Shown in pieces: positions 27,207-35,553 of a DNA stretch of 64,000 bases (position 1 is the first letter of the stretch; each line of letters starts with the position of its first letter). Source of the DNA: Nitricoxidireducens sp046726235 (GTDB taxonomy: Bacteria; Pseudomonadota; Gammaproteobacteria; Burkholderiales; Rhodocyclaceae). The position numbers and the translations under genes were made by a program. The notes under the pieces were generated by a model. That model was not told the DNA's origin. It searched no databases and saw only the letters and a program-made list of their open reading frames with translations. The stretch covers positions 241,321 to 305,320 of the forward strand of contig JBKPAD010000006.1 of the NCBI GenBank assembly GCA_046726235.1, written 5' to 3'.

Positions 27207-27579
27207 CGACCAGGACGGCGTCGGCCTCGACCAGCGCGCCGCGCGGCAGTTCCTTGACGCCGACGGCGGCGCGCGCCGGGTACGGCTGCGAGACGTACTT
27301 CGCCATGGTCTCGTTGACCTTGGCGAAGTTGGCGAGGTCGGTCAGGTAGATGTTGAACTTGACGGCGGCGTCGAGCGTCGTGCCGGCCGCGGCCGCGACG
27401 GCCTTGAGGTTCTCGAACACGCGCACGATCTGTGCGTCGATGCCTTCGACCATCTGCATGGTCGCCGGGTCGAGGCCGATCTGGCCGGACATGTAGATGG
27501 TGTCGCCGGCACGCACGGCCTGCGAGTAGGTGCCGATCGCGGCCGGCGCGTCGGGCGTCGAGATGATCTGACGGGACAT
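27199..27579 (-). CDS. ridA: RidA family reactive intermediate deaminase
   Basis: A 126-residue trimeric cytosolic enzyme hydrolysing reactive enamine/imine products of PLP enzymes. Family features include IISTPDAPAAIGTYSQAVRAGDTIYMSGQIGLDP at the start, the catalytic arginine in YPARAAVGVKELPRGA and the end VEADAVLV. It overlaps recG by 8 nt. Confidence 0.94.
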   Translation of the reverse strand: MSRQIISTPDAPAAIGTYSQAVRAGDTIYMSGQIGLDPATMQMVEGIDAQIVRVFENLKAVAAAAGTTLDAAVKFNIYLTDLANFAKVNETMAKYVSQPYPARAAVGVKELPRGALVEADAVLVVG

Positions 27580-27589
27580 CGGGGCTTCC

Positions 27590-28015
27590 TCAGTTCTTGG
27601 GTTCGGGGCGGATCGCGTATTTCAGGTCGGCGAAGACGTGCTGGATGCCGCGCTTGGCTGCGAGGTTCAGCACCAGCGGCGCATTCAGGTTGGCGCTCAA
27701 CGCACCGTCGTCGTCGGGCTTGGTCAGGATCACGGCGACGGCCATCTCGGCGGGATCGATCAGCTGGAGCGTCTTCGATTCCTCGTCCGAGAGGGAGATC
27801 TCGTAGCTGAAGCCGAAGCGCGCCGGGTCGGCGAGAAAGAAGGCGACCGCCGGGTCGTCGAGCGACTGCAGGATGAAGTACTTCGGATCCTCGCCTTCCG
27901 GATGGAACAGCGTGAAACGGCGGCAGTCCTCGAAGCCGGGCAGGCCGTGCGGGAACTCGATGATCTTGCTCGGTTCGACTTCGAGCGTGCCGAAGCGCGG
28001 GCTTTCGATTTTCAT
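27590..28015 (-). CDS. fliW: Flagellar assembly factor FliW
   Basis: A 141-residue cytoplasmic protein of the FliW family, which binds flagellin and antagonises CsrA so that flagellin translation tracks export. Recognisable stretches are KIIEFPHGLPGFEDCRRF, the central FFLADPARFGFSYEI and the end NLAAKRGIQHVF. The start at 28015 is preferred because GGAA lies about 7 nt upstream and family members begin MKI; an ATG at 28027 adds four residues. No flagellar structural gene is nearby; the SPOR and DUF2802 genes upstream are its only companions. Confidence 0.87.
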   Translation of the reverse strand: MKIESPRFGTLEVEPSKIIEFPHGLPGFEDCRRFTLFHPEGEDPKYFILQSLDDPAVAFFLADPARFGFSYEISLSDEESKTLQLIDPAEMAVAVILTKPDDDGALSANLNAPLVLNLAAKRGIQHVFADLKYAIRPEPKN

Positions 28016-28032
28016 GACGGATTCCATTTCGG

Positions 28033-28764
28033 TTAGCGCCGGATGGCGGTGAGGATACCGGCTTCGAGACCGGCCGCGCGCAGCTTCTCGCGGGCGGCTT
28101 CGGCCTCCTGCTTGGTCGCGAAGGGGCCGACCTGGACGCGCGCCTCGATCTGGGCCGGCACGCCGATCGCTTCCAGTTTGGCGCGCAGTTCTTCCGCGTT
28201 CGAGACGTTCTTGAACACTCCCATCTGGACCACGAACTGGCGCGTGCGTTCGGCCGTCAGCGGACGCGAAGCCGGCGCGTGGCGCACCAGCGGGCTCTCC
28301 TGCGGCGCCGTACGCGCAATCTCTTGGCGCACGTCCGGCTTGCGCGGCCCAGCCGCGGGTTCCGACGGCTTCATGATGGCGGCGCGCGGGGTCGCCGGCA
28401 GCGTCAATGGTCGCGCCGGGCGAGGCGGGGGGGCCGGCACCGACGAGGTGTGTTCCGGCTCGGCCGGGACTTCGGGCTTCGCTTCCTTGGGGGCCTCAGC
28501 GACCTCGGTCTTCTCGGCGGGTTTCTCTTCGGCCTTCTCCTCCGGCTTGGCCCCTGCCGGCTTCTCTTCGGGCTCGGTCTTGGCCACCTCGGTGCGCGGC
28601 GCCGGCTTCTTCTCCGGCTCCTGCAACGCGTCGAGGACCGCCAGGCCGCCGAGCAAAGCCACCACCATCACGCCGGCGATGGCGAGGCGCGACAGCAGGC
28701 GCTTTTTCAGCGCCTCGTCGTCAGCCGCGGGGTCCTGCGGGATTGCGTCCGGGTTCTCCGCCAT
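28033..28764 (-). CDS. SPOR domain-containing membrane protein
   Basis: A 243-residue inner-membrane protein. It has a short cytoplasmic N-terminus, one membrane helix at about 30-45 (AIAGVMVVALLGGLAVLDAL), and a long proline/alanine/glutamate/lysine-rich periplasmic linker (EPEEKPAGAKPEEKAEEKP). The C-terminal SPOR domain runs from QFVVQMGVFKNVSNAEEL to the end. SPOR domains bind denuded septal peptidoglycan, so a cell-division role like FtsN/DedD is likely. AGGAGG six bases before the ATG fixes the start, which lies 44 nt inside the upstream DUF2802 gene. Confidence 0.85.
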   Translation of the reverse strand: MAENPDAIPQDPAADDEALKKRLLSRLAIAGVMVVALLGGLAVLDALQEPEKKPAPRTEVAKTEPEEKPAGAKPEEKAEEKPAEKTEVAEAPKEAKPEVPAEPEHTSSVPAPPPRPARPLTLPATPRAAIMKPSEPAAGPRKPDVRQEIARTAPQESPLVRHAPASRPLTAERTRQFVVQMGVFKNVSNAEELRAKLEAIGVPAQIEARVQVGPFATKQEAEAAREKLRAAGLEAGILTAIRR

Positions 28765-29302
28765 ATTCGTCCTCCTGCTCCGTGTCCTGCGGGCCGCGTG
28801 CCAGCGCCCACACCAGTTCCGCTTCCGCCAGCGATATGCCGCAGCGGTCGGCGACGTCCTGCGCCGTCAGCCCGCGCTGCGCCAAAGCCATCGCATCGGC
28901 GTATTGCGGCGAGACGCGGCTCGCCGCCTTCATTTCTTCCAGTTCGGCGCGTAGCGACGATACTTCCTCGCGCAGCTGCCTGACTTCCCGCTCGAGCTGC
29001 GATCGCCCGAGCTCGGCCTCGAAACGCGGCGGCTCGGCGGCCTGCTGCTGGACCGGCGGCGGCGCGGGCGGCGCGACCGGCCGGCTGTAGACGAGGTCAT
29101 CACCGGCGTCGGCGTCGTGCTCGTCGTCGCCGACGTCAAGGTCAAGGTCGAGCTTGGGCAGCACCCGCGGCGGCGATTCCTCGGCCGACGCCTTGTGCCG
29201 GCGCAGGCGCATGAGGCGCAGCATCGTCACGGCGACGTAGATCGCGATGACGATGCAGACGCCGACGACGACGTCGCGGACGGGGATGCCGGCGATTTCC
29301 AT
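28721..29302 (-). CDS. DUF2802 membrane-anchored coiled-coil protein
   Basis: About 193 residues. An N-terminal membrane helix (VVVGVCIVIAIYVAVTMLRL) is followed by an acidic stretch (DLDLDVGDDEHDADAGDD) and a coiled coil (REVRQLREEVSSLRAELEEM). A C-terminal DUF2802 helix-turn-helix-like module ends it (LAQRGLTAQDVADRCGISLAEAELV). In Pseudomonas a DUF2802 gene sits in the motility/chemotaxis cluster, so its linkage to fliW here may be meaningful; function unknown. The frame is open upstream to a TTG at 29377, and 29302 is chosen because it places the membrane helix next to the N-terminus. No clear Shine-Dalgarno sequence. Confidence 0.75.
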   Translation of the reverse strand: MEIAGIPVRDVVVGVCIVIAIYVAVTMLRLMRLRRHKASAEESPPRVLPKLDLDLDVGDDEHDADAGDDLVYSRPVAPPAPPPVQQQAAEPPRFEAELGRSQLEREVRQLREEVSSLRAELEEMKAASRVSPQYADAMALAQRGLTAQDVADRCGISLAEAELVWALARGPQDTEQEDEYGGEPGRNPAGPRG

Positions 29303-29403
29303 CAGTGGCAGCGGTGGTTCATGAAATCTGGAATGGGCAAATTGCATCGATAATAGCCACCGCTCAACCACCCCCAAACGCGAAGAACGCGCCCCTTTAG
29401 CCC

Positions 29404-30150
29404 ATGTTTCTCGCCAAGAAGCTCCTCGCCGCCCTCGTGCTGCCGCCTACCGGTCTCGTGCTGCTGGCCTTGTTCGGACTCTGGCTGGCGCGGCGCCACC
29501 CGCGCATGGGGCGCGGTATCTCGATCTTCGCGCTGCTGACGCTGCTGGCGCTGTCGATGCCGCCGGTGGTGGATGGGCTGATGAGCAGCTTCGACGTTCC
29601 TCCGCCGATCTCGGCCGCGGACCTCGGCAAGGCACAGGCGATCGTGGTGCTCGGCGGCGGCAACTATCATGACGCGCCCGAATACGGCGGCGACACGGTC
29701 AGCCGCTGGACGCTGGAGCGTGTGCGATACGGCGTGCACCTGCAGCGCCGCTCCGGGCTGCCGATCCTCGTCACGGGCGGCGCCCCCTTCGGGGGCCGGC
29801 CGGAAGGCGAGGCGATGAAGGAAGCCATCGAACGCGACTTCGGCGGCAAAGTCAGATGGGTCGAGGCCGAATCGAGGGACACGGTCGAGAACGCTCTCTA
29901 CTCGGCCCGGATGCTCAAGGCCGCCGGGGTGAGGCGTCTTGCACTGGTCAGCCATGCAACCCACCTACCGCGAGCGATCCCGCTGTTCGAGGCGCAAGGG
30001 TTTGAGGTAATCGGCGCTCCGATGGGGTTCCGCACTCACCCACCGTCGGACGCAGCCAGCCTGTTGCCGTCCGCCGGCGCGCTCGGCGCGAGCAGCGAGG
30101 CGCTGCGCGAATGGCTCGGCCGCCTGGTCGCCCGCGCCACCGCCCGCTGA
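29404..30150 (+). CDS. YdcF/ElyC-type DUF218 protein
   Basis: A 248-residue inner-membrane protein. Two N-terminal helices (KLLAALVLPPTGLVLLALFG; GISIFALLTLLALSMPP) precede a DUF218 Rossmann-like domain with IVVLGGGNYHDAPEYGGDT, LVTGGAPFGGRPEGEA, ESRDTVENALYSARML and LVSHATHLPRA. The two-helix arrangement is that of ElyC (YcbC), which protects peptidoglycan precursor (lipid carrier) metabolism. An envelope role is inferred. Divergent from the DUF2802 gene. Confidence 0.85.
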   Translation: MFLAKKLLAALVLPPTGLVLLALFGLWLARRHPRMGRGISIFALLTLLALSMPPVVDGLMSSFDVPPPISAADLGKAQAIVVLGGGNYHDAPEYGGDTVSRWTLERVRYGVHLQRRSGLPILVTGGAPFGGRPEGEAMKEAIERDFGGKVRWVEAESRDTVENALYSARMLKAAGVRRLALVSHATHLPRAIPLFEAQGFEVIGAPMGFRTHPPSDAASLLPSAGALGASSEALREWLGRLVARATAR

Positions 30151-30154
30151 ACCG

Positions 30155-30553
30155 CTACCCCTCCGCCGGAATCTCCCGCTTGCTGCCGTCCTTGTTCAGC
30201 GCGACGTAGGTCAGCGTCGCTTCGGTGACCTTGACGGTCACCGGGTGGTCGGGGTGGCGTTCGGCGATCACGAGCACGTCGACGGTCACCGAGGTGCGGC
30301 CGACCTTGACGATCTCGGCGTAAAAGCTGACGACGTCGCCGACCGAGATCGGCTGCTTGAAGAGGAAGGAATTCACCGCGACGGTGGCGACGCGACCGCG
30401 CGCCCGCTGCATGGCGGCGATGCCGCCGGCGACGTCGACCTGCGCCATCACCCAGCCGCCGAAGATGTCGCCGGCCGGATTGGTGTCGGCGGGCATGGTC
30501 ATCAGGCGCAGCACGGGCTGCGTGCGGGGCGACGGTGCGATTTGCTCGTTCAT
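30155..30553 (-). CDS. Acyl-CoA thioesterase, YciA-like hotdog fold
   Basis: A 132-residue single-hotdog thioesterase hydrolysing acyl-CoA. The diagnostic segment PADTNPAGDIFGGWVMAQVDVAG contains the catalytic aspartate, followed by VAVNSFLFKQPISVGD. It converges with the ydcF-like gene (4-bp gap) and is downstream of the EAL gene on the same strand (13-bp gap), so may be its operon partner. Confidence 0.9.
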   Translation of the reverse strand: MNEQIAPSPRTQPVLRLMTMPADTNPAGDIFGGWVMAQVDVAGGIAAMQRARGRVATVAVNSFLFKQPISVGDVVSFYAEIVKVGRTSVTVDVLVIAERHPDHPVTVKVTEATLTYVALNKDGSKREIPAEG

Positions 30554-30566
30554 GGTTTCTCTCCTG

Positions 30567-31838
30567 TCAGTCGGCCCAGAATACGTCGCCGCAAAGCACG
30601 CAGAGCTTGCCGCCGCGCAGAAAGCTCACCGACACGGTAACGCATTGTGTCGGCGTCGCGATCGAACGGTAAGGCCGCGTGATCTGCACCTTGCCCGGAT
30701 GCTCGACGGCGCGCCGGAAATAGGCGCGCCGCGACCAGCAAGCCTGCGACGTGTCCTGGAAGGCCGCCAGCGCCGGCACCGCCGGGAAGCGCGGCGAGAC
30801 GAGGTTGGCGCCGATCTGGAAGCCCTCGGCGTCGAGCAGGAACACGCGCTCGCTGCGCTCGAGCGCGATGAAGCCGGCGGCCGCCTCCTCGAGGCTGCGC
30901 CCCGCCGCCAGCAGCGTCGAGGCGTAGCCGAGCGCGTTCAGGTAAGGCGCCGTCAGGTCGCGGTAGACCTTCTTCTGCACGTCGCGGCGCTCTTCGAAGG
31001 TCGGCCACAGGCCGTCGAGGACGGTCTTGGCGCTGAAGTCCGCGATGTCCATCGCCGGGCCGGGCCGGGCGAAGAAATAGCCTTGCGCGAAATCGACGTC
31101 GGCGTCCATGGCGATCATCGCCTGCTCGGCGGTCTCGATGCCCTCGAGCAGCACCAGCGAGCCGGTCTCGTGGAGCAGGGAGACGATCGACGGCAGCATG
31201 CGGCGCGCCGACGGATCGTCGGCCGCGCGCACGGCGTAGGAGCGGTCGAGCTTGACGATGTCGGGGCGGATGCGCCAGATGCGGTCGAAGTTGGAGTGCC
31301 CGGCGCCGAAGTCGTCTAGCGCGATGCCCCAGCCGCCCTCGCGCAGCGCGGCGACCGCATCCTCCAGGCGGGCATCGTCGGCGACGGCGTCCTCGAGAAT
31401 CTCGATCACCAGCCGGTTCCGCGGCAGCCCGTGCTCGTCGAGCAGCGCCGCCAGGAAGCCGGGCGTCGTCGCGCTGCCGGCACCGGCGAAGGCGCGCGGA
31501 TGCAGGTTGAGGAACAGCCAGCCGTCGGGGCAGCCCATCGCCGCGTAGTTGGCAACGTGGACGCAGCAAGCCATGCGATCGGCTTCGAGCAGCGAACCGC
31601 TGCGCTCGGCCGCCGCCAGCAGGTCGGGCGGCGCGACCGGCGCGTCGAAGGCGTCGCGCGCCCGCATCAGCCCCTCGTGGGCGACGACGCGCCCGTAGCT
31701 GTAGCTGACGATCGGCTGGAAATGGCTGGTGACGCGGCAGCCGCCGAAGCGGGCTGAGTTGCCGCCCCGGGCATCGCTCTCGACGAGCTGGCGGATGGCG
31801 GCGAAAGCCGCGTCGGCCGGAGGCTGCGGGTGGTTCAT
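30567..31838 (-). CDS. EAL domain c-di-GMP phosphodiesterase with C-terminal sensor domain
   Basis: A 423-residue cytoplasmic protein. The N-terminal EAL domain (about residues 30-280) has the motif as EGL (VVAHEGLMRA). The other catalytic elements are intact: N in LFLNLHP, E in VIEILED, DDFGAGHSNF, K in IVKLDRSY, EGIETAEQ and QGYFFARP. It should therefore hydrolyse c-di-GMP. The C-terminal part (RDVQKKVYRDLTAPYL to the end) resembles the EAL-associated YkuI_C/PAS-like ligand-sensing domain. The start MNHPQP at 31838 is used; further upstream sequence runs into the divergent ABC transporter. It shares a 91-bp intergenic region with that gene. Confidence 0.88.
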   Translation of the reverse strand: MNHPQPPADAAFAAIRQLVESDARGGNSARFGGCRVTSHFQPIVSYSYGRVVAHEGLMRARDAFDAPVAPPDLLAAAERSGSLLEADRMACCVHVANYAAMGCPDGWLFLNLHPRAFAGAGSATTPGFLAALLDEHGLPRNRLVIEILEDAVADDARLEDAVAALREGGWGIALDDFGAGHSNFDRIWRIRPDIVKLDRSYAVRAADDPSARRMLPSIVSLLHETGSLVLLEGIETAEQAMIAMDADVDFAQGYFFARPGPAMDIADFSAKTVLDGLWPTFEERRDVQKKVYRDLTAPYLNALGYASTLLAAGRSLEEAAAGFIALERSERVFLLDAEGFQIGANLVSPRFPAVPALAAFQDTSQACWSRRAYFRRAVEHPGKVQITRPYRSIATPTQCVTVSVSFLRGGKLCVLCGDVFWAD

Positions 31839-31929
31839 GAAGGTCGCTCGGGGCGCCGAATTATTGCGAAAGCATGACATTGTACCGATCGCGGGACGGG
31901 CGGCAGGAGCGGCTTGATAAAATGCGGCG

Positions 31930-33768
31930 ATGAGACGAATGTCCGCCACCACCGCCCTGCCCGCACCCGATTCCCCCGAGCGCCGCGACTGGGAAACCGT
32001 CAAGACGCTGTTCCCCTACCTCTGGGCCTGGAAGTGGCGCGTCGTCATGGCGCTGTCCTTCCTGATCGCGGCGAAGTTCGCCAACGTCGCCGTGCCGCTG
32101 GTGTTCAAGGACATCATCGACGCCTTCACGCTGCCGCGCGACCAGGCGATCCTGCTGGTGCCGCTCGGGCTGCTGGGCGCCTATGGCGCGCTGCGCTTCT
32201 CCACCGCCCTGTTCACCGAGCTGCGCGAGATCGTCTTCGCCAAAGTGACGCAGCGCGCGCAGCGCACCATCGCGCTCGAGGTCTTCGGCCACCTGCACGC
32301 GCTCTCGCTGCGCTTCCACCTCGAGCGCCAGACCGGCGGGCTGACGCGCGACATCGAGCGCGGCACGCGCGCCGTCGGCAGCCTGATCAGCTACACGATC
32401 TACTCGATCGGCCCGACGCTGGTCGAGATCGCTCTCGTGCTCGGCATCCTGATCGCGCGCTACGACCGCAGCTTCGCGCTCATCACCTTCGCCACGCTGG
32501 CCTGCTACGTCGTCTTTACCGTCACGGTCACCAACTGGCGCACGCGCATCCGCCGCGAAGCCAATGAGCTCGACTCGGCCGCCAACGTGCGCGCCATCGA
32601 CAGCCTGCTCAACTACGAGACGGTGAAGTACTTCAACAACGAGCGCTTCGAAGCCGAGCGCTACGACCAGCACATGACGAAGTGGGAGGCGGCGATGGTC
32701 AAGAGCCAGATCTCGCTGTCGTGGCTCAACCTCGGCCAGTCGGCGATCATCGCCGTCGGCATCAGCCTGATGATGTGGCGCGCCGCCGTCGGCGTTGCCA
32801 CGGGCACGATGACGGTCGGCGACATCGTGCTGGTGAACGCCTTCCTGATCCAGCTCTACATGCCGCTCAACCACCTGGGCGTGCTGTATCGCGAGATCCG
32901 CCAGGCGCTGACCGACATCGAGCGCCTGTTCGGCCTGCTCCACCAGCACCGCGAGATCGAGGATGCGCCCAACGCCAGGCCGTTGCCGGCCGGCGGCCCC
33001 TGCGCCGTGCGCTTCGAGCACGTCGGCTTCGGCTACGACAAGAATCGCCAGGTGCTGTTCGACACCGACTTCGAGATTCCGGCCGGCAAGACGGTGGCGG
33101 TCGTCGGCCAGAGCGGCTCGGGCAAGAGCACGCTGGCGCGGCTGCTGTTCCGCTTCTACGACGTCGGCTCGGGCGCCATCCGCATCGACGGCACCGACGT
33201 GCGCAAGCTGACGCAGGCGAGCGTGCGCGCGGCGATAGGCATCGTGCCGCAAGACACGGTGCTGTTCAACGACACCATCTTCTACAACATCCAGTACGGC
33301 CGGCCGGCGGCGACGCCCGAGGAAGTCATCGCCGCCGCCAAGTCGGCGCACATCCACGACTTCGTCCTGTCGCTGCCCGACAAGTACGAGACGCGTGTCG
33401 GCGAGCGCGGCCTCAAGCTCTCGGGAGGCGAAAAGCAGCGGGTCGCCATCGCGCGCGCGCTGCTGAAGAACCCGGCGATCCTGATCTTCGACGAGGCCAC
33501 CTCCGCGCTCGATTCGAGGACGGAGAAGGCGATCCAGGCCGAGCTCGAGCAGGCCGCCGTCGGCCGCACCACACTGGTGATCGCCCACCGCCTGTCGACG
33601 GTGATGAACGCCGACGAAATCCTGGTGCTCGACGCCGGCCACATCATCGAGCGCGGCCGCCACCGCGAACTGCTCGATCGCGGCGGGCCCTATGCCCAGA
33701 TGTGGGCGCTGCAGCAGCAGGAACGCGAGGTCGAGGCGGCGCTCGGCCCCGGAGAGGCAGCCGGCTAG
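31930..33768 (+). CDS. ABC exporter, Atm1/HMT1 heavy-metal type (fused permease-ATPase)
   Basis: A 612-residue half-transporter. Six membrane segments (about residues 40-310) include the Atm1-type stretches RALNxI-like AVGSLISYTIYSIGPTLVEIA and SLLNYETVKYFNNERFEAERYD, which mark the glutathione-binding Atm1 group. The ATPase has Walker A VVGQSGSGKSTLARLL, Q loop GIVPQDTVLFND, signature LSGGEKQRVAIARALL, Walker B LIFDEATSALD and the switch His in IAHRLSTV. Probably exports glutathione-conjugated metals or persulfides across the inner membrane. Its stop overlaps the convergent GGDEF gene (CTAG). A second in-frame ATG lies at 31939. Confidence 0.92.
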   Translation: MRRMSATTALPAPDSPERRDWETVKTLFPYLWAWKWRVVMALSFLIAAKFANVAVPLVFKDIIDAFTLPRDQAILLVPLGLLGAYGALRFSTALFTELREIVFAKVTQRAQRTIALEVFGHLHALSLRFHLERQTGGLTRDIERGTRAVGSLISYTIYSIGPTLVEIALVLGILIARYDRSFALITFATLACYVVFTVTVTNWRTRIRREANELDSAANVRAIDSLLNYETVKYFNNERFEAERYDQHMTKWEAAMVKSQISLSWLNLGQSAIIAVGISLMMWRAAVGVATGTMTVGDIVLVNAFLIQLYMPLNHLGVLYREIRQALTDIERLFGLLHQHREIEDAPNARPLPAGGPCAVRFEHVGFGYDKNRQVLFDTDFEIPAGKTVAVVGQSGSGKSTLARLLFRFYDVGSGAIRIDGTDVRKLTQASVRAAIGIVPQDTVLFNDTIFYNIQYGRPAATPEEVIAAAKSAHIHDFVLSLPDKYETRVGERGLKLSGGEKQRVAIARALLKNPAILIFDEATSALDSRTEKAIQAELEQAAVGRTTLVIAHRLSTVMNADEILVLDAGHIIERGRHRELLDRGGPYAQMWALQQQEREVEAALGPGEAAG

Positions 33769-35483
33769 GACGCGGCGCCGATGTCCGCGGCGAAGCGGAA
33801 GGTGTCGCGCCCCAGGTCCTTGGCGGCGTACATCGCCAGGTCGGCCTTCTTGAGCAGGTCGTCGGGCGTCGCGCCGTCATCGGGAAACAGGCTGATCCCG
33901 ATGCTCGCCGTAATGACCATTTCGCGGCCTTCGAAGGTCATCGCTTCGCTCAGTGCGCGGCGGATTTTCCCGACCACCGGGCCGACGCTTTCGGCGCTGG
34001 CGATTTCCTCGAGCACGATGATGAACTCGTCGCCCGCCAGGCGCGCCACCGTGTCCTCGGCGCGCACGCAGCCGGTCAGGCGCTGGGCGACGGTCTTCAG
34101 CATGTGGTCGCCGGCGGCGTGGCCGAAGCTGTCATTGACCTTCTTGAAGTCGTCGAGGTCGATGAAGATCACCGCCAGCTTCTTTTCGTTGCGCTGCGCA
34201 TGCGGCACCGCACGCACCAGCCGCTCGCGCAGCAGCGTGCGGTTCGGCAGCTTCGTCAGCGCGTCGTGCTGGGCGAGGAAACGGATCTGTTCTTCCGCCG
34301 CCTTGCGCGACGTGAAGTCGGAGAACACGGCGACGTAGTTCGTGATGCGGCCTTCGGCGTCGCGGACGGCGTTGATGTTCAGCCATTCGACGTAGATCTC
34401 GCCGTTCTTGCGCCGGTTGCAGATCTCGCCCTGCCAGAAGCCGTTGGCGTCGAGCGCCGCATACATGTCGCGGTAGAAGGCGGCGTCGTGGCGACCGGAC
34501 GACAGGATCGCCGGCGTCTTGCCGATGACGTCCTCCGGCAGGTAGCCGGTGATCTGCGTGAACGCCGGATTGACCGACTCGATGCGGCTGTTGGCGTCGG
34601 CGACCACGATGCCCTCGAAGGTGCTCTCGAAGGCCTTCGCCGCCAGGCGCAGGTGCTGGCTCGAGGCTTCGAGCTTCGACTGGCTTTCGCGCAGCGCCTC
34701 GCGCAGGTGGTGCACGTATTGGTGTTCGATGTTGGCGAGGATGTCGGCGAAGGTGATCAGGCCGACCAGCTTGCCGTCGTCCCCGGTGACGCCGAGGTGG
34801 CGGATGTGCTTGTCGACGAACAGCTTGCGCGCGTGATAGAGGCTGTCGTTCACCGACAGCGAGATCAGCGGGTAGCTCGCCAGCTCGCCGACATTGGCCG
34901 GCGTCAGGCCGCGGCAGACGAGGCGCACGACGTCGCGCTCCGTAACGATGCCGGCGCCGTAGTGCGGGTGCTCGACGATCACCGCGTCGAGGCCGTCCTC
35001 GCGCATCTGTGCGACCGCCTCCTGCACCGGCATCGCGGCATCGATGCTCAGGTGGCGCCGGTTGAACACCGACTTGACCTCGCGCAGGGCGACGAAGTAT
35101 TCGATGCCCTGGTTGATGACGATGTCCGATTGGGAAATGATGCCGCGATGGCGCCCGCTGCCGTCGAGGACGACGAAATGCCGCACGCGTTCCTCGCGGA
35201 AGCGCAAGGCCGCCTCGCCGATGCCGACGTGGTCGCCGAGTGTCTTGACCGGAGAGGACATCGATGCCGAGATCGGCGAGCTGCCGAAGGCGGGCGACGA
35301 GAGGTCCAGCCGCAACGCGTCCTGCTCGGTCCAGATGCCGACGACGCGGCCGGCGTCCTCGACCAGGATGGAACTGCAATGGCTGTCGACCATGCGCCGT
35401 GCGGCCTCGGCCAGCGGCGTCTGCGGCGGACAAGTGAGGACGTTCGCCTGAACGATTTCCTTGACGGTTATCTCGGCCTTCAT
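33765..35483 (-). CDS. CBS(x4)-PAS-GGDEF diguanylate cyclase
   Basis: A 572-residue cytoplasmic signalling protein. Four consecutive CBS units occupy about residues 5-270, each ending in a typical GIxTxxD-type phrase (VVGIWTEQDAL, RGIISQSDIV, GAGIVTERDVV, LVGLITFADIL). A PAS domain (AFESTFEGIVVADANSRI to VFSDFTSRK) and a GGDEF domain follow (HDALTKLPNRTLLRERL; FIDLDDFKKVNDSFGH). The signature reads RLAGDEFI, i.e. AGDEF in place of GGDEF, with an RxxD inhibitory site (RAED) just before it. CBS domains usually sense adenine nucleotides. The start at 35483 has AGGA close upstream; a GTG at 35513 is the alternative. Confidence 0.9.
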   Translation of the reverse strand: MKAEITVKEIVQANVLTCPPQTPLAEAARRMVDSHCSSILVEDAGRVVGIWTEQDALRLDLSSPAFGSSPISASMSSPVKTLGDHVGIGEAALRFREERVRHFVVLDGSGRHRGIISQSDIVINQGIEYFVALREVKSVFNRRHLSIDAAMPVQEAVAQMREDGLDAVIVEHPHYGAGIVTERDVVRLVCRGLTPANVGELASYPLISLSVNDSLYHARKLFVDKHIRHLGVTGDDGKLVGLITFADILANIEHQYVHHLREALRESQSKLEASSQHLRLAAKAFESTFEGIVVADANSRIESVNPAFTQITGYLPEDVIGKTPAILSSGRHDAAFYRDMYAALDANGFWQGEICNRRKNGEIYVEWLNINAVRDAEGRITNYVAVFSDFTSRKAAEEQIRFLAQHDALTKLPNRTLLRERLVRAVPHAQRNEKKLAVIFIDLDDFKKVNDSFGHAAGDHMLKTVAQRLTGCVRAEDTVARLAGDEFIIVLEEIASAESVGPVVGKIRRALSEAMTFEGREMVITASIGISLFPDDGATPDDLLKKADLAMYAAKDLGRDTFRFAADIGAAS

Positions 35484-35553
35484 TTTCCTGTCGATCGGTC
35501 CCGGACGCGGCACGGAGTGCGGCCGATTATAGAGGCGCAGGCATGCCGGCGGT

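Noticed and set aside
31839..32003. Upstream extension of the EAL protein
   Set aside because: It would overlap the start of the divergent ABC exporter and adds no domain; MNHPQP at 31838 is the sensible start.
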